From Microbulbifer aggregans (GTDB lineage Bacteria > Pseudomonadota > Gammaproteobacteria > Pseudomonadales > Cellvibrionaceae): DNA of 64,000 nucleotides. A program made the position numbers and the translations under genes. Positions within the stretch are counted from its first letter, which is position 1. Each line of letters starts with the position of its first letter. The notes beneath the pieces were generated by a model that was given only the letters and a program-made list of their open reading frames with translations, was not told the origin of the DNA and did not search any database. The DNA lies in contig NZ_JAIVKK010000001.1 in NCBI RefSeq assembly GCF_020524005.1, positions 186,001 to 250,000 on the forward strand. Reading direction: 5' to 3'. Shown here in pieces: positions 56,384 to 64,000 of the stretch.

Positions 56384-57928
56384 TTATTTTTTTGTGTGTC
56401 TCTTAATGGCAGAAACTGTTTGCCAGATTAATGCCGCATAAGTTATGTACAAAAATAAACTTGAAAATTCACGCCCCGGAATCAAAAATTTTGCGAATGG
56501 CAGCGCGCTTTTTGCGAGTTCATTTAAATAGGTGTAGACACTGCTTCCGAATGGAAAGGTATTACTAATTAACCCTAACTTCATTGCCATTCCGACATCA
56601 TAGTAGAGTAATGAGATAGTGATCATCCACAATATTGGTAGTATATAGTCCTGTCCGAAATCTGAGGTTATCTCATTTGCCCAAAGGATAAATCTATCTT
56701 GCCAATTTTTTCCTCTCTGAATTTCTTCTTTATATTTTTTCATTTCCAGCACAAAAAATTTATTGGCTTCAATCTGATTGCCTAGCCTATCAAAAGAGTG
56801 CTTGACTATTTGTAATGTTTCTCTGTTGGTATGTTTAGGTTCAATTTTTGCTCCAATAAAGTTGGGAGGCTCTTTTAGATTTGTATTCCTAATGTCAAGG
56901 CCATAATGAAATTTTGTGTCCCTGAAATTGGTGAAGTCTAAGAAGGTAACGTGATTGAATTTGGCAGTTACCAGTTCGTCAGTTGAGGCAGGCTTTTCCT
57001 TGCCAAACTCTGACTCTTCGAACGTGGCTATTTTCTCAAATATACTTTTCTTTACGTAAAAGAAGCTAAATTTTGAATTGTAGGTGTCCACAAGATCAAG
57101 GAAGTTTGTGTTGTCGATATGCACTTTATCGACAGTATTGTATTTAAATTCAAATTTTGAGGAGAACTTAGAATTAGATATGTTGACACTACGTATGTCA
57201 TATCCATTAAGAATAAATCTATTGGAAAATTTGCAGTCTTCAATAGATAGCTCTTTCAGTATTTTTCGAGAGGACTCTTCATCACAAAATACTTCCGATG
57301 TAAAGGTTGTAGAGTCAAGGCAAAGCTTTCCATCAAACTGGCAGTTTGAAAATAGCCTTGGGTTTATTGTTTCGCCTGCCGAATAATAGGTGGAGGATTT
57401 GTTTTTGAATCTGCACAAATTAAACATTACATCTTTATCATTATTTAAGAGTAAGTTGTTCTTGATATAAAATTCTGAGTGGAATGTGCAGCGCTCGAAA
57501 TAGACCTTTGTAGTGGAGAATTCTATTGTGTTGACGGAGAACCCGCATTGCCTGAACCATATTCCCTTGAAAAGTTCTAGAGTTTTAAAGTAATCGAAAC
57601 TACTAGTTTTTTTTCTGTCTGGGAATTCGATATCTGAAATAGTGATTTCTAATCCGCTAAGGAAGTGCTTGATTTTTTCTTCTGTATCACCCTTCTGCTC
57701 CATCAAAAAACGCAGAAATTGACTTGGCGGGATTCTGGAGGTGGAGCTTGACTCAATTTCGAACGTTAACTCGTTATAGATATACTTGCAAAACTCATAA
57801 TGAAAGTTTTCGAAAATATTTGCTGTCTCAGCATTTAGGTTGAGCTGGATCTTGGGAAGGTGGAGGGGGCATCGTTCGTTGTTTTCAATTGCTTCTAAAT
57901 CGCAATCACTATTTTTGCAAGTTGTCAT
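56384..57928 (-). CDS. Pentapeptide-repeat-like membrane protein of unknown function (cargo)
   Basis: A 514-residue protein coded in AT-rich DNA unlike the host. The N terminus has C4, C9, C20 and H23 (CKNSDCD...RCPLH), a possible small zinc site. The middle (about 120-390) is made of irregular pentapeptide-like turns such as FERCTF, FNLCRF, FSNCQF, NISNSKF and FTNFRDTKF, expected to form a right-handed beta helix. Two C-terminal membrane helices follow (about 428-447 and 488-508). I do not recognise a named family. In accessory elements such proteins are sometimes membrane effectors of anti-phage systems; here that is a guess. Confidence 0.7.
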   Translation of the reverse strand: MTTCKNSDCDLEAIENNERCPLHLPKIQLNLNAETANIFENFHYEFCKYIYNELTFEIESSSTSRIPPSQFLRFLMEQKGDTEEKIKHFLSGLEITISDIEFPDRKKTSSFDYFKTLELFKGIWFRQCGFSVNTIEFSTTKVYFERCTFHSEFYIKNNLLLNNDKDVMFNLCRFKNKSSTYYSAGETINPRLFSNCQFDGKLCLDSTTFTSEVFCDEESSRKILKELSIEDCKFSNRFILNGYDIRSVNISNSKFSSKFEFKYNTVDKVHIDNTNFLDLVDTYNSKFSFFYVKKSIFEKIATFEESEFGKEKPASTDELVTAKFNHVTFLDFTNFRDTKFHYGLDIRNTNLKEPPNFIGAKIEPKHTNRETLQIVKHSFDRLGNQIEANKFFVLEMKKYKEEIQRGKNWQDRFILWANEITSDFGQDYILPILWMITISLLYYDVGMAMKLGLISNTFPFGSSVYTYLNELAKSALPFAKFLIPGREFSSLFLYITYAALIWQTVSAIKRHTKK

Positions 57929-58135
57929 TTTTACTTATATGTTAATTTATTTAAATTATGCTGATGGTATCTTGAAGTAGATCTTCAGGCCAGACCTGCC
58001 CGCCAGTTTTTTATGGCCGGAAATTATTTTATATGTTATTAATTGGTGAATCCCTTACTACAAACAAACAGATATTCCCAGGTGCATATAGAAAACAGCG
58101 GTGGGATATTTTAACTAGGATGTTTCTACCAATCG

Positions 58136-59116
58136 TTATTTTGACTGTTTCTTTGGGTAAGCCAGTTCAATGTATCTGTCCATGTTCCATACCCACTCCA
58201 TAGCTTTATCCTCAATTTGTTTTTGCTGCGCCATGCTTTCCTCCGTGAATCCACATGAAATAACTTTGGATATGACTTTGGAAATGCGCTGCCAATAAAC
58301 TTGGATTTTCAAAATTTCGGCCGATTCAGTGGGTTGTTGGTTGTTAGTCGGAATACCGATAGGTGGGTTAAATGTTAGGCCATATGTAAATCCAAACTGG
58401 TTTATATGCCACATGATTTTTTTGTTAGTCTCAATTGCAAGCATATTAAGTTCATGTGCTGGGTCTTTTGTCTTTGCAATGAGCTCTTGCTTTTTATTAA
58501 TTTCCTCTAACTGCTCACGTACTTTTTGGTTAAGCATGTACGCGTCAATGTAAAGCTGGAGGCATGAAAGATCACCAGACTTTGCGCTTGGAAACGCACG
58601 TAGGTGAATCTTATCTATGTCAAATCCATTTAATACGCTGTGAGGATTGGAGATTTGATCCTTCTTTAGTCCATTTAGCTTTTTCTCTAAGTAATCACGA
58701 TGTTTAAAATAGTTTGTGAAATTATTATGGGACTCTGATGCAACGATTTGCCGCTGTTGTTGCGCCGCGCGATGATTGGAAACCATTAAGGCTAAGACAG
58801 CAAGTTCTGCTGTAGCGATTCCAAGAGGTAATTTTAGAACCTCAAAAATGGATTTATTAACTCCTTTCAGGCTCCAAGAGAATCCAAAGTCGAGCCAGCC
58901 GGTGGTTCCACACGCGAGAATGGATAAGAGCATTGAAATAAAAGAAAAATCCAACCATTTCTTATACCAGTCTGTGGTAACCCATCCCTCTGGGGTCGGG
59001 TGAATCCAACTATATAACCACCGGATTTTTGACCGGTATGGTGATCGTTCCGATTTTCCTTCTTGCATCGTTATATCCGTAACTTCAATTGACCATGTAG
59101 AGTTCATATTGCCCAA
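58136..59116 (-). CDS. Two-TM membrane protein with cytoplasmic helical domain (cargo)
   Basis: A 326-residue protein in AT-rich DNA. Two membrane helices are seen (about 55-75 and 94-114). Directly after the second comes SNHRAAQQQRQIVASESHNNF and NYFKHR (135-140), then a mostly helical soluble part with coiled-coil stretches (EQLEEINKKQELIAKTK). The layout, and the N-F-x-N-Y-F-K-H type motif after TM2, recall uncharacterised membrane proteins found beside retrons and other phage-defence genes, but no reverse transcriptase lies in the window. ATG 59107 is an alternative start. It is 207 bases upstream of the pentapeptide gene on the same strand. Confidence 0.7.
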   Translation of the reverse strand: MGNMNSTWSIEVTDITMQEGKSERSPYRSKIRWLYSWIHPTPEGWVTTDWYKKWLDFSFISMLLSILACGTTGWLDFGFSWSLKGVNKSIFEVLKLPLGIATAELAVLALMVSNHRAAQQQRQIVASESHNNFTNYFKHRDYLEKKLNGLKKDQISNPHSVLNGFDIDKIHLRAFPSAKSGDLSCLQLYIDAYMLNQKVREQLEEINKKQELIAKTKDPAHELNMLAIETNKKIMWHINQFGFTYGLTFNPPIGIPTNNQQPTESAEILKIQVYWQRISKVISKVISCGFTEESMAQQKQIEDKAMEWVWNMDRYIELAYPKKQSK

Positions 59117-59221
59117 ATGTGAGCAGGGTCACGATTGTAGCGACGGAGTATCGGGTGAGTAAACATACAGTGGTTTGTGTCGGTTCCATTTAAAGGGTGG
59201 CACGTCCTTGTGCCCGTATAA

Positions 59222-59389
59222 CTACAAAAAGAATCGACTCACTATATCAATCACAATCAGGACAAGCTGAATGATCGTGATGGGGGCTAGAATATGTTTC
59301 CCGGCATGAATCACACAGAATGCGTTACTGGGGTGTACTCGAATGATTACCAGTGCAACGGCGAAACGGTTTCGAATGTACCTGAGCAT
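59222..59389 (-). CDS. Small hydrophobic protein (55 residues), cargo
   Basis: A short minus-strand gene with a strong GGAGGG ribosome binding site 8 bases before its ATG at 59389. It starts MLRYIRNRFAVALVIIRVHP and ends in a very hydrophobic helix (HILAPITIIQLVLIVIDIV) followed by SRFFL. It is antisense to a plus-strand open frame (59294-59539) that lacks a comparable site. It could be a small membrane or toxin-like protein; nothing recognised. It precedes the two-TM gene on the same strand by about 105 bases. Confidence 0.45.
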   Translation of the reverse strand: MLRYIRNRFAVALVIIRVHPSNAFCVIHAGKHILAPITIIQLVLIVIDIVSRFFL

Positions 59390-59554
59390 AATGAAATCCC
59401 TCCATGTGGGATTAGTCTTTTAGGAGGCTTCATTATCTGGCGGGTTCTACAGACTCGCGGACCCGAGAGACAGCGTGTGGGTGTGCTCTCGTGGACAATC
59501 GACGCGTTAATTGATTGGTTTTCCTATCGTTATTGGTAATGCAATAGGGTATAG

Positions 59555-60472
59555 CTATTCCCAAGGTTCAATCTTCCGCTTTCTCCTCAGAATCAACCGC
59601 TTACCCTTAAAACTATTATTTACCTTATCAAGTTTGGTGGCGAGTACGATTTTGCGCCGGCCCTGAGGGCAGGGGGCAATGGCGGCATCCTGTTGCTCTT
59701 TTTTCAGGTCGCCGTAAAGCGGAGCGATTATCAGGTCGGCGCGGCCGCCGAGGGTTTCGCGCAGGTCACTTTCCAGCTGGCGAATTTCGCCCACGCCAGG
59801 GAGAAAGGCCAGCAGGCTGCCGTCGTGTTGTTCGATCAGTTCGCGAATCTTGCGTCCCATCAGTGCCGGCAGCTGACGCGTATCGTCGGGTACCTGTTGG
59901 TGGGGTAAATATTCCACTTCTACCGGATAGGCGCGGCCCTCGCTGGTGATTACCGGGGCGTCGTCAATCAGGCTGGCAACGGCATCCGCATCAAGCGTTG
60001 CCGACATGACCAGCAACTTCAGGTCATCCCGTAAGATTTCCTGTGACTGCAGACACAGCGCCAGGGCAAGGTCTCCCTGTAAATTGCGCTCGTGGAATTC
60101 GTCGAAGATGACGAGGGCGGTATCCGCGAGCTCCGGGTCCGACTGCAACAGCCGGGTCAGGATGCCTTCGGTAACGACCAGGATGCGGGTGTCCTTGCTG
60201 AATTTGCGTTCCGCGCGGATCTGGTAGCCCACGGTTTTACCGACGGGCTCGCCGAGTAGTTCAGCCATACGTGCAGCGGCCGAGCGGGCCGCGAGGCGGC
60301 GGGGCTCCAGCATGATGATCCTGCGCCCCTGCAGCCAGGGCGAGTCGAGCAGGGCGATAGGCACGGCTGTGGTCTTGCCGGCGCCAGGAGGGGCCTGCAG
60401 AACGGCGTTATTGTGGCTGTTCAGGGTGTCCAGCAGGGCTGGCAGCACTTCAAAAATGGGTAACTCTGACAT
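59555..60472 (-). pseudogene. hrpB: hrpB 5' part, fused in frame to the tail of an element gene
   Basis: From ATG 60472 (MSELPIFEVLPALLDTL) the first 279 codons encode HrpB: Walker A APPGAGKTT (28-35), DEFHER box (124-129) and SAT (157-159), ending PQGRRKIVLAT at the core. After 59634 the frame runs 26 codons through element sequence rich in Lys and Arg and stops at 59555. The product keeps only the first RecA-like domain plus the start of the second. Joined to the part at 52870-51170 it gives an HrpB of about 845 residues, normal for this DEAH-box RNA helicase. Confidence 0.9.
59634..59638 (+). repeat. Right attachment core TTGGT
   Basis: Junction between element sequence (left side) and hrpB 5' sequence (right side). 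On the coding strand it is ACCAA in the codons Thr-Lys, where the host gene would have Thr-Asn. Confidence 0.75.
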
Positions 60473-60642
60473 GGCGGCGATTATAGCGATAACCGCTTCC
60501 TGAGGTAGGATGGCGTGCACGGTCTTTTGGGGGCCGGATTCCCGGTCTGGACATTGGGAGACCGGTTTCCTTGCTGCATCGCGCTAACGCGGCGCGGTAG
60601 CAGGGAATGGTAGTAACGAGGATTCGAGTTAAAAGGATGTTT

Positions 60643-61590
60643 ATGGAAGTTTTGAAATGGATCGGAATCGGCTTTGCCATCTGCTGTGCGGGGTCGTTTC
60701 TGTTTTTTGTGCTCGTTTTCCTGCGGATGATTTTCGATTCGCAGATCACAGAATTGAAGGTGCTTTGCGATAGGGCTGTAGTTCCTTTGGTTCCCGGCGT
60801 GTCGGTGACTGAGGTGCCGCACCAGAGGCCTCCGCTGGAGCGGGAATACTTTCCCGGGGCAGGGAGCGTCCCCGCGGCGGAGGAATGGTTGCTGACACCC
60901 GAGGGACAACTGGAGCGGGGTGAGCGGGTATTTGATGAAGACCCCCGTCGGCCGGTAGACGTGCTGGTCGGGATTGGCGGCGAGAAGAGCAAGGTTCTGT
61001 ACGATGGGCGTATATTCGAGCGCGATGGCGATTCGCCCGGACGGGAGTTGGCCGACTTCTCCGGCGGCCCGTTTTCCGGTTTTCGTCATGTTGGAGGGAT
61101 AAACCGGGAGTGGTTTCTGGTGGCCGGCGACCCAATAGAACAGCCATATGGCAATACGGCACTATGGCAGGTCTCCCACAGGGACTATCGCTACACACTG
61201 CTGAATTCAAACGTGTACTTCACCCACGACAGGCCGCCTAAAACCTTTTCGCCCGCGGGATTTGACGGTGTGCTGGTCGCTATATACGCGTCTTGCGCGA
61301 GCTACGGTTTTGGCGGCTATTCCAGTGCGCCAAGGTATTCGATTCTGCGAGCCTATACCCCCGGAAATCCCGACGGCGTTGATCTGGTGCGACTGTCATT
61401 GAAAGCGGGCACGATTGTGGATGTGGAATGGCAGGATGGGACTCTGCTGGTGACAGCGGACCCCAGCAGGCCACGTTCTCCCCACCGCAGCTTGCCGCCT
61501 CGCCTCTGGTCCATAATGCTTCCGGAAGATATGGCGGGATCCAATAGCGCAGAGGGTTCGCCATCGCAACTGGCTACAGCGCACGAATAG
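60643..61590 (+). CDS. Membrane-anchored protein of unknown function
   Basis: Start taken at ATG 60643 (AAGG 6 bases before), giving 315 residues; ATG 60637 and 60607 are alternatives. One N-terminal membrane helix (about residues 5-28, IGIGFAICCAGSFLFFVLVFL) precedes a soluble part with repeated strand patterns (VLVGIGGEKSKVLYDGRIFE, REWFLVAGDPI, VDVEWQDGTLLVTADPSRP) that may form a beta-propeller-like sheet. I do not recognise a family. Its promoter region faces that of hrpB. Confidence 0.65.
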   Translation: MEVLKWIGIGFAICCAGSFLFFVLVFLRMIFDSQITELKVLCDRAVVPLVPGVSVTEVPHQRPPLEREYFPGAGSVPAAEEWLLTPEGQLERGERVFDEDPRRPVDVLVGIGGEKSKVLYDGRIFERDGDSPGRELADFSGGPFSGFRHVGGINREWFLVAGDPIEQPYGNTALWQVSHRDYRYTLLNSNVYFTHDRPPKTFSPAGFDGVLVAIYASCASYGFGGYSSAPRYSILRAYTPGNPDGVDLVRLSLKAGTIVDVEWQDGTLLVTADPSRPRSPHRSLPPRLWSIMLPEDMAGSNSAEGSPSQLATAHE

Positions 61591-61616
61591 CTATAAAAGA
61601 GTTGGAACAAATCACC

Positions 61617-62273
61617 ATGGAAAAATCCTTCTGGCTACAAAAATGGCAGAAAAATGAAATCGGCTTCCACAACCCGGAAGCACATCCGCTGTTGGTGAAG
61701 CATTTCCCGTTGCTCGATTTGCAACCGGGTGCACGACTGTTTTTGCCGCTTTGTGGCAAAACCCTGGATATTCACTGGTTTCTGGCAAAGGGCTACCGTG
61801 TGACAGGCGCGGAACTGAGTGAAATGGCGGTGCAGCAGCTGTTTGAAGAAGCCGCGCTCACGCCTGAAGTCACCGAGGAAGGGGAACTCAAGTGCTATAG
61901 GGCTGCCGGGCTGGATATTTTCGTTGGCGATATCTTTCAGCTGGATCGTGAAACACTCGGCCCCGTCGATGCCATCTACGACCGCGCCGCGCTGGTGGCT
62001 CTGCCGCCAGCCATGCGCAAAGAGTATGCCGTGCACGTGGCGAACCTTACCGGGTGCGCACCGCAACTGCTGATCTCCTTTGACTACGACCAGAGCCTGC
62101 TGCCGGGCCCGCCGTTCTGTGTGGATGACGACGAGGTAGGGCAGTTGTACAGCCGCGCTTATGAGTTGGAACTGGTCGAGGCCGTCGCAGTCCCCGGGGG
62201 GCTGAAAGGCAAAGTCGCTGCGCTGGAGAAAGTGTGGCAGTTGCAGCCCAGCGCCCACCGTAATGCCGGCTGA
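61617..62273 (+). CDS. tpm: Thiopurine S-methyltransferase
   Basis: A 218-residue protein matching bacterial TPMT: MEKSFWLQKWQKNEIGFHNP at the N terminus, LFLPLCGKTLDIHWFLAKGY as SAM motif and VTGAELSEMAV after it. IYDRAALVALPPAMRKEYA lies in the middle and SFDYDQSLLPGPPF late in the chain. It methylates thiopurines and, in bacteria, tellurite and selenite oxyanions. ATG 61617 matches the conserved start; the frame from TTG 61602 adds five residues. Confidence 0.95.
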   Translation: MEKSFWLQKWQKNEIGFHNPEAHPLLVKHFPLLDLQPGARLFLPLCGKTLDIHWFLAKGYRVTGAELSEMAVQQLFEEAALTPEVTEEGELKCYRAAGLDIFVGDIFQLDRETLGPVDAIYDRAALVALPPAMRKEYAVHVANLTGCAPQLLISFDYDQSLLPGPPFCVDDDEVGQLYSRAYELELVEAVAVPGGLKGKVAALEKVWQLQPSAHRNAG

Positions 62274-62323
62274 AAAAAATAGAGTTATTCCCGGATTGAC
62301 CGGATGAACACAAGGGACAAACG

Positions 62324-62839
62324 ATGAACTCCAAATTTAAATCCCGGGCAATGGGATTGATCTTTTCTGTGGTGAGCCTTCTGGTAGCCGGCCCGATCTT
62401 CGCCGCACCCAGTGCTCAACACGAGAAGCAGCAATCCGCCATTGCTGAACAGCTGGACCAGTTCCACCAGACCGCGGCCAACGCGGACGGCGAGACCTAC
62501 TTCAACCTGTTCAGCAAAGACGGTGTCTTTATCGGCACCGATGCCAGCGAGCGCTGGACCCTGGACGCCTTCAAGAAATTTGCCGAGCCCTATTTCAGCC
62601 AGGGCAAAGGCTGGACCTACGTACCGCGGGACCGGACCATCGTGGTTCACGGCGATGTGGCCTGGTTCGATGAGTTGCTCGATAGCGAATCCTACGGCGA
62701 GTGCCGTGGTAGTGGCGTACTGGTCAAAGAAAACGGGCAGTGGAAAATCGCCCAGTACAACCTGCATTTCCCGATCCCGAATGACCTGGCCAAACAGATT
62801 ACCCAGATGATCAAGGCCCATGCCTCAAAAGACGGGTAA
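62324..62839 (+). CDS. Secreted SnoaL-like (NTF2-fold) protein
   Basis: A 171-residue protein with a signal peptide cleaved near AAPSA (about residue 28). The remainder is one SnoaL-like/NTF2 domain: a helix QLDQFHQTAANADGETYFNLFSKDGVFIGTDASE, then strands ending GSGVLVKENGQWKIAQYNLHFPIPND. Such periplasmic proteins usually have no known reaction; the cone-shaped pocket may bind a small ligand. It follows tpm by 50 bases and may be cotranscribed. Confidence 0.88.
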   Translation: MNSKFKSRAMGLIFSVVSLLVAGPIFAAPSAQHEKQQSAIAEQLDQFHQTAANADGETYFNLFSKDGVFIGTDASERWTLDAFKKFAEPYFSQGKGWTYVPRDRTIVVHGDVAWFDELLDSESYGECRGSGVLVKENGQWKIAQYNLHFPIPNDLAKQITQMIKAHASKDG

Positions 62840-62871
62840 TACGGGGCGGTAACGGCGAAGGTTGTGGAGGG

Positions 62872-63192
62872 TTATTCTTGGTCTGGCCTGGATTGTCTTG
62901 GGTGGCCGAATAAATCCCGCAGTTCATCCTTCGCCTCTTCGAGAATCTTTTTTCGTTCCTCGGGCAGGTTTTCCCCGGCTCGGTTGATATAGAACGTGAG
63001 CATCGACATGGCGGACCTGAACGGCGCTGACTTGCGCCTGTGGCTCTGTTCTGCCGATCTCTTCAGGGATAGCGCAATCTCTTTGGGATCCTCAAGCGTG
63101 AATACGCCAGTTTCCAGGTCCAGAGCGTCGCTGGTTTCGGTGACCCGTTGCGACCACTTTTTGTTGCTGTCTATCTTCTCCGGCGTTTTCAC
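62872..63192 (-). CDS. DUF3175 family protein
   Basis: A 106-residue basic, mostly helical cytosolic protein with the DUF3175 core: KKWSQRVTETSDALDLE, GVFTLEDPKEIALSLKRSAE, then RKSAPFRSAMSMLTFYINR and LPEERKKILEEAKDELRDLFG. No function is known for this family, which occurs in many proteobacteria and is often seen with stress-related genes. Converges on the SnoaL-like gene. Confidence 0.88.
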   Translation of the reverse strand: MKTPEKIDSNKKWSQRVTETSDALDLETGVFTLEDPKEIALSLKRSAEQSHRRKSAPFRSAMSMLTFYINRAGENLPEERKKILEEAKDELRDLFGHPRQSRPDQE

Positions 63193-63274
63193 GTCCCAGA
63201 CCCCGGGGGTTCTAATTCAGTAAGTTCTACCGCAAAGCGTAGTAACGCCTGTTAGGGTCAGCAATTCGCCCCAT

Positions 63275-64000
63275 TTATAAGGGTTTCGGTATGGCGCTCG
63301 CTGGCGTGTCGCGCTGTTCCACGACACGGCCGGCAAAAAATACCAGTAGACCGCCAATGGCCAGCAGTGCACCGACCGGGCCAGTGATCGACCAGGCAAA
63401 TCCTGCGTTGATCGCAACCCCCGCCAGCCAGGCACCGAGGGCATTGGCGAGGTTGAAGGCGGCGTGGTTGAGCGAGGCCGCCATTGTCTGGCCGCCTTCC
63501 GCCACGTCCATCAGGCGCGTCTGCACCGCAGGGCCCAGTGCCATGGCGGTGCCCACCAGTCCGACAAACAGGATGCCCGGCCATACGTAATCCGCGGCAA
63601 AATAGAATCCCGCCTGAACCACGACACACCAGGTCAAAATCAGCGGAAACGCCCGCAACACGTTCCAGTCCACGATCCGCGCGCCGAGCAGGTTACCGGC
63701 AATAGCACCGAGACCGAATACGACCAGTACCAGTGGCCCGAGCGATTCCGCCATGCCCGCCTGCTGGGTCAGCGTCGGCATTACATAGCTGAATACAGAG
63801 AACATACCGCCGAAGCCGATACTGGCGATCCCGAGGGTAAACAGTACCCGGTGTTTCGCCAGGGCTGACAGCTCCCGTGCCGGGCTGGCATCCGGGTCTT
63901 GCGGCTGCAGCGGGACGAAGCGCCACACCATCAGTGCCGTGAGCAATGCCACGATCCCCACGCCCACAAAGGCGACCTGCCAGCCGAGCATATTGCCCGC
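63275..64000 (-). CDS. MFS transporter, C-terminal part (start beyond window)
   Basis: The frame runs off the right edge: codons before ATG 63991 are open to 64000 and read A-G-N-M-L-G-W-Q, typical of the end of TM5/TM6 in sugar-efflux-type MFS proteins, so ATG 63991 is not the true start. About 240 residues with roughly seven membrane helices are present, covering the C-terminal half with the GLGAIAGNLLGARIVD motif A-like loop. It resembles the arabinose-efflux permease group (AraJ/YdhP). Substrate unknown. Confidence 0.88.
   Translation of the reverse strand, partial: AGNMLGWQVAFVGVGIVALLTALMVWRFVPLQPQDPDASPARELSALAKHRVLFTLGIASIGFGGMFSVFSYVMPTLTQQAGMAESLGPLVLVVFGLGAIAGNLLGARIVDWNVLRAFPLILTWCVVVQAGFYFAADYVWPGILFVGLVGTAMALGPAVQTRLMDVAEGGQTMAASLNHAAFNLANALGAWLAGVAINAGFAWSITGPVGALLAIGGLLVFFAGRVVEQRDTPASAIPKPL

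Larger units (their letters stand above)
52869..59638. mobile_element. Integrative element inserted in hrpB
   Basis: About 6.8 kb lies between two TTGGT copies inside hrpB. Contents from left: head of a small element gene, a broken serine recombinase, an IS256-family and an IS3-family insertion sequence, AT-rich cargo genes on the minus strand, and the tail of the small element gene. Much of the cargo is far more AT-rich than the flanking chromosome. Removing the segment at the core restores HrpB without a frame change, so this is a site-specific insertion. The recombinase is damaged, so the element is probably fixed. Confidence 0.9.

Noticed and set aside
58136..59116. Retron effector
   Set aside because: The two-TM layout is suggestive, but no reverse transcriptase or retron RNA is present in the window.
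59294..59539. 81-codon plus-strand open frame at the right end of the element
   Set aside because: No ribosome binding site, mixed composition without family features, and antisense to a better supported small gene.

Overview
The window is 64 kb of a GC-rich chromosome from a gammaproteobacterium. Typical gammaproteobacterial markers are present: SlyX, RsmJ, CmoA/CmoB/CmoM, NfuA, a TyrR/PhhR-type regulator and HrpB. A secreted CBM6-crystallin-GH16 glucanase, RND efflux, CstA and phenylalanine hydroxylase point to a marine polysaccharide degrader of the Cellvibrionales kind (Microbulbifer-like). The genus is an inference from gene content only. I saw no rRNA, tRNA or CRISPR array.

Layout. 0-6 kb: tail of a serine hydrolase, slyX, a glycine-zipper/OmpA lipoprotein, two small secreted or membrane proteins, a SpoIIAA-like protein, rsmJ, and convergent sdaA. 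6-13 kb: an M16 protease-cmoA-cmoB operon on the minus strand, then a plus-strand operon DUF599-MazG-like-cmoM. Three enzymes of wobble uridine cmo5U34/mcmo5U34 synthesis therefore lie within 7 kb. 13-21 kb: J-domain protein, porin, methyltransferase, msrA, sseA-like sulfurtransferase, an alpha/beta hydrolase lipoprotein, a TRIC-type channel and glutaryl-CoA dehydrogenase. 21-28 kb: a three-gene tripartite RND efflux operon. 28-36 kb: CPA2 antiporter, class V aminotransferase with an AsnC regulator, divergent phhA/phhR with a perfect TyrR box, an Mpo1-like protein and a CaiB-type CoA transferase. 36-42 kb: a two-domain lysozyme-inhibitor-like protein, a cstA/CC-star/ArsA-like operon, and an assimilatory sulfite/nitrite reductase with DUF934. 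42-51 kb: small membrane proteins, metH, nfuA, a divergent SDR/LysR pair and the GH16 enzyme.

51-60.5 kb is the main accessory region. The RNA helicase gene hrpB is split at its motif V codons by a 6.8-kb element bounded by the shared core TTGGT (52869-52873 and 59634-59638). Rejoining the outer parts across the core gives an uninterrupted HrpB of about 845 codons. Rejoining the inner parts gives an uninterrupted small element protein of 82 codons. The element carries the N-terminal part of a serine recombinase (frameshifted and cut short), an IS256-family and an IS3-family insertion sequence, and AT-rich cargo coding for a pentapeptide-repeat membrane protein, a two-TM membrane protein and a small hydrophobic protein. 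The cargo could be a defence module, but that is not shown.

60.5-64 kb returns to ordinary genes: a membrane-anchored unknown, thiopurine methyltransferase, a SnoaL-like protein, DUF3175 and an MFS transporter cut by the window end.

A second notable signal is a pair of intergenic elements (20021-20140 and 27861-27958). They share one nested architecture: a long outer stem of different sequence in each copy, enclosing two hairpins whose loops are AAGGAT/AAGGAC and AGGGAT. These loops closely match the CsrA/RsmA RNA-binding consensus.
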